Shown piece after piece: positions 61,301 to 64,000 of a stretch of 64,000 nt of DNA. The notes under the pieces are model-generated. The model was given only the letters and a program-made list of their open reading frames with translations. It searched no databases and was not told the DNA's origin. The position numbers and the translations under genes are program-made. Each line of letters opens with the position of its first letter. Position 1 is the first letter of the stretch. This DNA is from Alicyclobacillus sp. SO9 (GTDB lineage Bacteria; Bacillota; Bacilli; Alicyclobacillales; Alicyclobacillaceae), in the NCBI RefSeq assembly GCF_016406125.1, contig NZ_CP066339.1, forward strand, positions 3,286,001 to 3,350,000, in the 5' to 3' direction.

Positions 61301-62339
61301 AAACAGCTAAGTCTCCTGTCATCTCAACCATATCCTGAAGGAGTGCACTCTCCCCCCGCGCAAGCACTTCAGTGACTTCGACCAACTCTTTCTTCACGCG
61401 ATTGCGCAGTTCTTTGACTCTTTCCTTTAACGGATGGTCCTTGCCTCGCACCGTTTTCTTTAACACTCCCTGCAATGCGGTGAATTGAGGCAATACAGTG
61501 TCAAAGCCGTTGGACTGAACAATCTCCTCCCGCGCTCCAGACAGTAGTTGCTCAGCTTCTGCAAGATTATCACAGTATTTTTGCAACTCGTCTTGCCCCT
61601 GCGCCAATTGAATTCCTTGCCGTACCAGTTGCAAAGCTGTGTCTAAGTGTCGCAGGACCCACTGGAAAAACGGTTCTGCAAAAGGAATGCTGTTAAAACT
61701 GCCACTGTGCGCTTGCTCGAAATGGCATGAAATACGACGAAGCCACCGCTTAGGATCCGCTTGACTCCTTGCGAATTCGTCCAATCGAAACACAAGTTTT
61801 TGCAGACGTTCGGGCTGTGTCACACGAAATCTGCGAAGCATATGAACAAACCGGCCCGAATGGTCTTGCTCAAGGCGTTCTTCGAGCAAGTTGTTGATGA
61901 CATCGTTCTTCAGCAAAGTACCTTCTTCTTCAGACAAAATGGAAAAGGACGGTTCAAGTCCCAGACTGAAAAAATTGCGACGGACAATATCCAGGCAAAA
62001 GCTGTGCAGAGTTGAAATTTGAGCTTGATGAATCAACGACTGCTGCTTTTTCAAGTGTGCTGCAGTTTGCGTATCACCCTTGTCCTCCGCTTCCTTGCGA
62101 AGCTCTCCAATGCGTTTTGCAACACGTTCCCTCATTTCCGCAGCGGCTGCTTCTGTAAACGTAACAATGAGCAAGCGGTTCAAGTCAATCGCCCTGTCTC
62201 CGGCAATCATACTGACGACGCGTTCTACGAGGACGGAGGTCTTTCCAGACCCGGCACCAGCAGAGACGAGAACGTCCGTATCTCTCGTCTCAATGGCCTT
62301 GCGTTGCTGCGGCGCCCAGCGGTCAAGTTGAAGCTTCAT
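58374..62339 (-). CDS. addA: Helicase-nuclease subunit AddA
   Basis: A 1321-residue UvrD-like helicase with a C-terminal RecB-type nuclease, one half of the AddAB double-strand-break repair enzyme. Walker A is VSAGAGSGKTSVLVER near residue 30, motif II FVDEYQDTSSIQ, motif IV-like NYRSRRQVVDMVN, motif V TIHQSKGLEFPVVFVAD. The nuclease end has GIAFHAAMQHID and LLIDYKTDRV. It is four bases overlapped by addB upstream, matching the usual addB-addA order. Confidence 0.96.
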   Translation of the reverse strand: MKLQLDRWAPQQRKAIETRDTDVLVSAGAGSGKTSVLVERVVSMIAGDRAIDLNRLLIVTFTEAAAAEMRERVAKRIGELRKEAEDKGDTQTAAHLKKQQSLIHQAQISTLHSFCLDIVRRNFFSLGLEPSFSILSEEEGTLLKNDVINNLLEERLEQDHSGRFVHMLRRFRVTQPERLQKLVFRLDEFARSQADPKRWLRRISCHFEQAHSGSFNSIPFAEPFFQWVLRHLDTALQLVRQGIQLAQGQDELQKYCDNLAEAEQLLSGAREEIVQSNGFDTVLPQFTALQGVLKKTVRGKDHPLKERVKELRNRVKKELVEVTEVLARGESALLQDMVEMTGDLAVLLELVEAFQTRTQEQKKQRSQLDFSDLEHLALEAIDNPANGEKQRLQEQFKQIFVDEYQDTSSIQDALVSAVQNGQGNLFVVGDVKQSIYRFRMAEPQLFLDERERLGAGAGAAIDLAANYRSRRQVVDMVNLVFSQLFSPAFGGINYDAETQMQFGALYPESDSQAGLSGPVELHLIERRSRSEGGVESELIAHKSGEQGSVEHSADDSSSQTDETVDDNEDEPVDLTNIEREALVMAERVLDLMGNNDDGQRQVYDTKLQKYRPLRYSDIVILMRSTKGRINTVLDVFTQKGIPAYGATSSGFYGALEIQWLVSAVAAVDNPRREVDFVSLLRSPLAAFSDHDLAQIRLVRTGNFYETVKAAAKSDDVGAELKTRLSSFLSQFRGWRQKARQDKAYDVLKRIVDETNVLYYLLGMPGGPTRRANLEALLDKAREFDKTSYDGIFGFVQRLRDTVKQELDAGEARTLGENEDVVRVMTIHQSKGLEFPVVFVADLGKTFYQGPEDKAFPLHRDYGFGPEFHDAEYGRRWKTLPSIALLEVNQSGFLEEEARVLYVALTRAKEKLILVGSQGNLGKVITNAAQGAAIGGKPLSRSVLMNASTYLDWVLTILFRHPARQRLYPLLDADMVGLLPPPSQTGADVDVKLWNTDAGAALPHLQTPLDDSNEFSDKRIQVPPEAGSIDEFETWLKNLPIGSDERGSFSSERQLRTASWSSFMDVSVQGESHLVDIPGKVTATELRRLWSSQSRQSTSRPATGLGTAENLLDSPMLARTADSVRHDASRRDDNSAPIVVPVSPRESGIAFHAAMQHIDLSVQESLAGVSHALDKLVDDNKLSEAMRAAVSDDDVLSFLSSPLGRRLTAAKRVYREQPFFSRIAVPDPKQGKGSTSFIVVQGVIDCLAEEEDGWLLIDYKTDRVTQSYVETQATEYAAQVATYVQVARQVCRTDDVQPYLYFVKAGAAIKMETVDLSRLFSS

Positions 62340-64000
62340 TGTTCATCGCTCCCCGCACTGATAAACTCGTGCCAATGCTCGGTATAAGCAGTCCAATCTT
62401 CCATATCATCTGTGTTAAGAGGGCTGAGATTTCGAAATGGCGACGGGTCCCACCGTTTATCAATATGACAAACGGCACTGTAGGGACAAAACGTACAAGA
62501 CTCTTCACTCCGAAAGCGGTACGGTTGAATGGGAATTTTCCCTGAGAGAATACGAGACGACAGTGTATACACATGGGAAATAACTCGTCCCAACAGACTT
62601 TGCCACGCTTGTTCTGTTAGAACGGGGGCTGTCTTCATAAGGCTGCCGTCTTTTTTATATACTTTCTTGAACAAGTCGGTCGCACCGTCCCGGATGCTTC
62701 CATCCATCCACTGCAAATACGTATCATTTGCCAACATCCAGCCTCGCGTGCGCATGTGTTGCGCTTGTGCTGCAATCGCATCCGATGGCTTCATGGGACT
62801 CGGTGAGACGCTTATTCCTGATTGAATGGGAAGATACAAAAGTCCCGCAAGGGTACCCTCTTGCCCAAACAACTGTTGAGAGTACTTCACCAGCGCAGCA
62901 CCATACAACGGCAACTGCAACCGGAGTCCGTATTCAATTCGAGTGATATCCAAGTCCAGTGCACTGCTCTTATAGTCGATGATGCGTATTGCTAGGTCGT
63001 TTCCTTCCGCCGCAGTATCAACGCGATCGACCCTTCCCCGCACTAAAACTTCAACCTCGTTATCCAACGCAAACTTGAGCAGCGGCAGCCTGTTCCCAGT
63101 GCCGTCAGCGCCATGTTTATCGCTGTCACCGTCCGCCCCAGCCCGAGTTCCGAAGGACAGTTCCAAGGCCCTTGGTACAAATTCGCCTCGACGCACGTGA
63201 TTTGTCAGCACAACCGCGGCCCGCTCTAACAGGAGAAGCGCCTCAAGGGCCTGTTGTCTCCGAGACGCTTTCCGTGCCCAAATTTGAGACGTCGGGCGTT
63301 CTAAAACCTGGTCAAACAAGCGGCGGATGGACTCCTGCACATCAGCATCCGCCATTTTTCTCCATGACGAAGGGTCATCCATGTGCTTCGCAACAAATTC
63401 CTGCAATACGTCGTGGATGAGGGTTCCCCGTTCTGCTGGTGTGATTTCGGGAAAATCCTCTGGCTGCAGCCGCAGTCCATATTGAAGAAAATACCGATAG
63501 GAGCAAGAGGCGTAAGTTTCAAGTTGATGAACGTTGGTGTACAGGGGTGTCCCGTAGAGTTGCTTGGCAACACTGTCAGGCAATGACTTCGCTTGCGTCT
63601 GGTGCGACAGGCCGGCAACACCTTGACGGGCCGCTGCACGCCAAGGATGGTTTTCTAGATAGTGCAGCATGGCAGATTGCAGTTGTGGAAGCTCTTTTAC
63701 AGGCAGAGTCCCTTCTTTCAACCGAGGCAGCCAATACTCAAGCAAACGCCCTGGCGGTGCTTGAATGTTTGCCAGGCCTCTGTCACCTTCAAATAAGCCA
63801 ACAGCGTCCTCTCTCGTCCACAAAACCTCAGAACACTGTCCATTGAACCACTCCTGTATCTGGGCAAACAGAAGTGACGGTCTAATTGCCTTGCCGTCTT
63901 GATTTGACAAGGGGGAACTGATAACCAGGTGTTCACTGGACCGGCTGAGGACGGAATATACAAACATCCGTTGAAATCCTTGCCGTTCCTGCGTTGTGTA
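62336..64000 (-). CDS. addB: Helicase-nuclease subunit AddB (5' end outside window)
   Basis: The C-terminal 554 residues of AddB; the frame stays open to the window edge, so the start lies beyond 64000. Visible parts are the pseudo-helicase end near the edge (QERQGF..MFVYSVLSRSSEHLVISSP), the nuclease block IRIIDYKSSALDLD, and four cysteines of a 4Fe-4S cluster: one in YASCSYRYF and three in CTFCPYSAVC near the end. It overlaps addA by four bases. Together they process broken DNA ends and recognise Chi. Confidence 0.95.
   Translation of the reverse strand, partial: YTTQERQGFQRMFVYSVLSRSSEHLVISSPLSNQDGKAIRPSLLFAQIQEWFNGQCSEVLWTREDAVGLFEGDRGLANIQAPPGRLLEYWLPRLKEGTLPVKELPQLQSAMLHYLENHPWRAAARQGVAGLSHQTQAKSLPDSVAKQLYGTPLYTNVHQLETYASCSYRYFLQYGLRLQPEDFPEITPAERGTLIHDVLQEFVAKHMDDPSSWRKMADADVQESIRRLFDQVLERPTSQIWARKASRRQQALEALLLLERAAVVLTNHVRRGEFVPRALELSFGTRAGADGDSDKHGADGTGNRLPLLKFALDNEVEVLVRGRVDRVDTAAEGNDLAIRIIDYKSSALDLDITRIEYGLRLQLPLYGAALVKYSQQLFGQEGTLAGLLYLPIQSGISVSPSPMKPSDAIAAQAQHMRTRGWMLANDTYLQWMDGSIRDGATDLFKKVYKKDGSLMKTAPVLTEQAWQSLLGRVISHVYTLSSRILSGKIPIQPYRFRSEESCTFCPYSAVCHIDKRWDPSPFRNLSPLNTDDMEDWTAYTEHWHEFISAGSDEQ

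Overview
The window reads as chromosomal DNA from a spore-forming member of the Bacilli, with roughly half GC content. An Alicyclobacillus-like organism is my inference. The supporting signs are a CymR-type Rrf2 regulator next to rarA and a cysteine desulfurase, a T-box in front of hisS, a Firmicute-style 6S RNA beside aspS, AddAB instead of RecBCD, a YheC/YheD spore-coat type protein, and strong GGAGG ribosome binding sites. Many starts are GTG or TTG. I saw no rRNA, tRNA, CRISPR array, prophage or plasmid genes.

Layout. 1-8.8 kb (minus strand): selA, a 57-residue small ORF, then a consensus promoter and T-box leader driving hisS-aspS, then a 6S RNA gene, threonine aldolase, rarA, cymR and the start of a cysteine desulfurase. 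hemL diverges from selA. 10.2-11.5 kb is a gene-free block packed with GC-rich repeats and short palindromes. 11.5-14 kb holds trxA, a CaCA-type cation exchanger and a short-chain dehydrogenase. 14-19 kb holds a single-pass membrane protein and an ABC-2 type operon led by a large exported/membrane protein. 19-25 kb holds panD, queF, an RsmF-type RNA methyltransferase, a thiolase and a DUF2089-DUF4097 pair followed by a tiny membrane protein. 25-32 kb holds a class V PLP enzyme, a two-part methyltransferase, a cyclophilin, a repeat-expanded GNAT-like protein, an aldo/keto reductase and moeA. 32.4-37.4 kb is one GntR-controlled cluster of two ABC exporters, with a clear promoter and an operator-like palindrome.

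37.4-40.2 kb is the most unusual part. About seven tandem units of a 112-113 bp imperfect palindrome are present, and a full-length IS1182-like element sits inside the first unit, flanked by a 7-bp direct repeat. After that come pckA (with a strong hairpin directly before its RBS), a YheC/D-like ATP-grasp protein, a 15-bp repeat tract, an alpha/beta hydrolase, a nucleoside hydrolase, a DUF309 protein, galU, an M29 aminopeptidase, two MFS transporters, a BNR-repeat lipoprotein, a cupin, an APC permease, a TetR regulator, a deoxyribonucleotidase-like protein, addA and the 3' half of addB, which runs off the window.

How the genes work together. The hisS-aspS-6S-rarA-cymR-desulfurase order resembles the Bacillus arrangement and links tRNA charging with sulfur control. 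The ABC blocks are self-contained exporters, the second with its own GntR repressor. Most other genes are single housekeeping units. A recurring theme is short tandem duplication, in frame inside genes (selA, the 14-kb membrane protein, the rsmF-like gene, the GNAT-like gene) and also in the T-box leader and intergenic arrays. No clearly new multi-gene system was found. The best candidates for something undescribed are the palindromic repeat families and the repeat-rich leaders.
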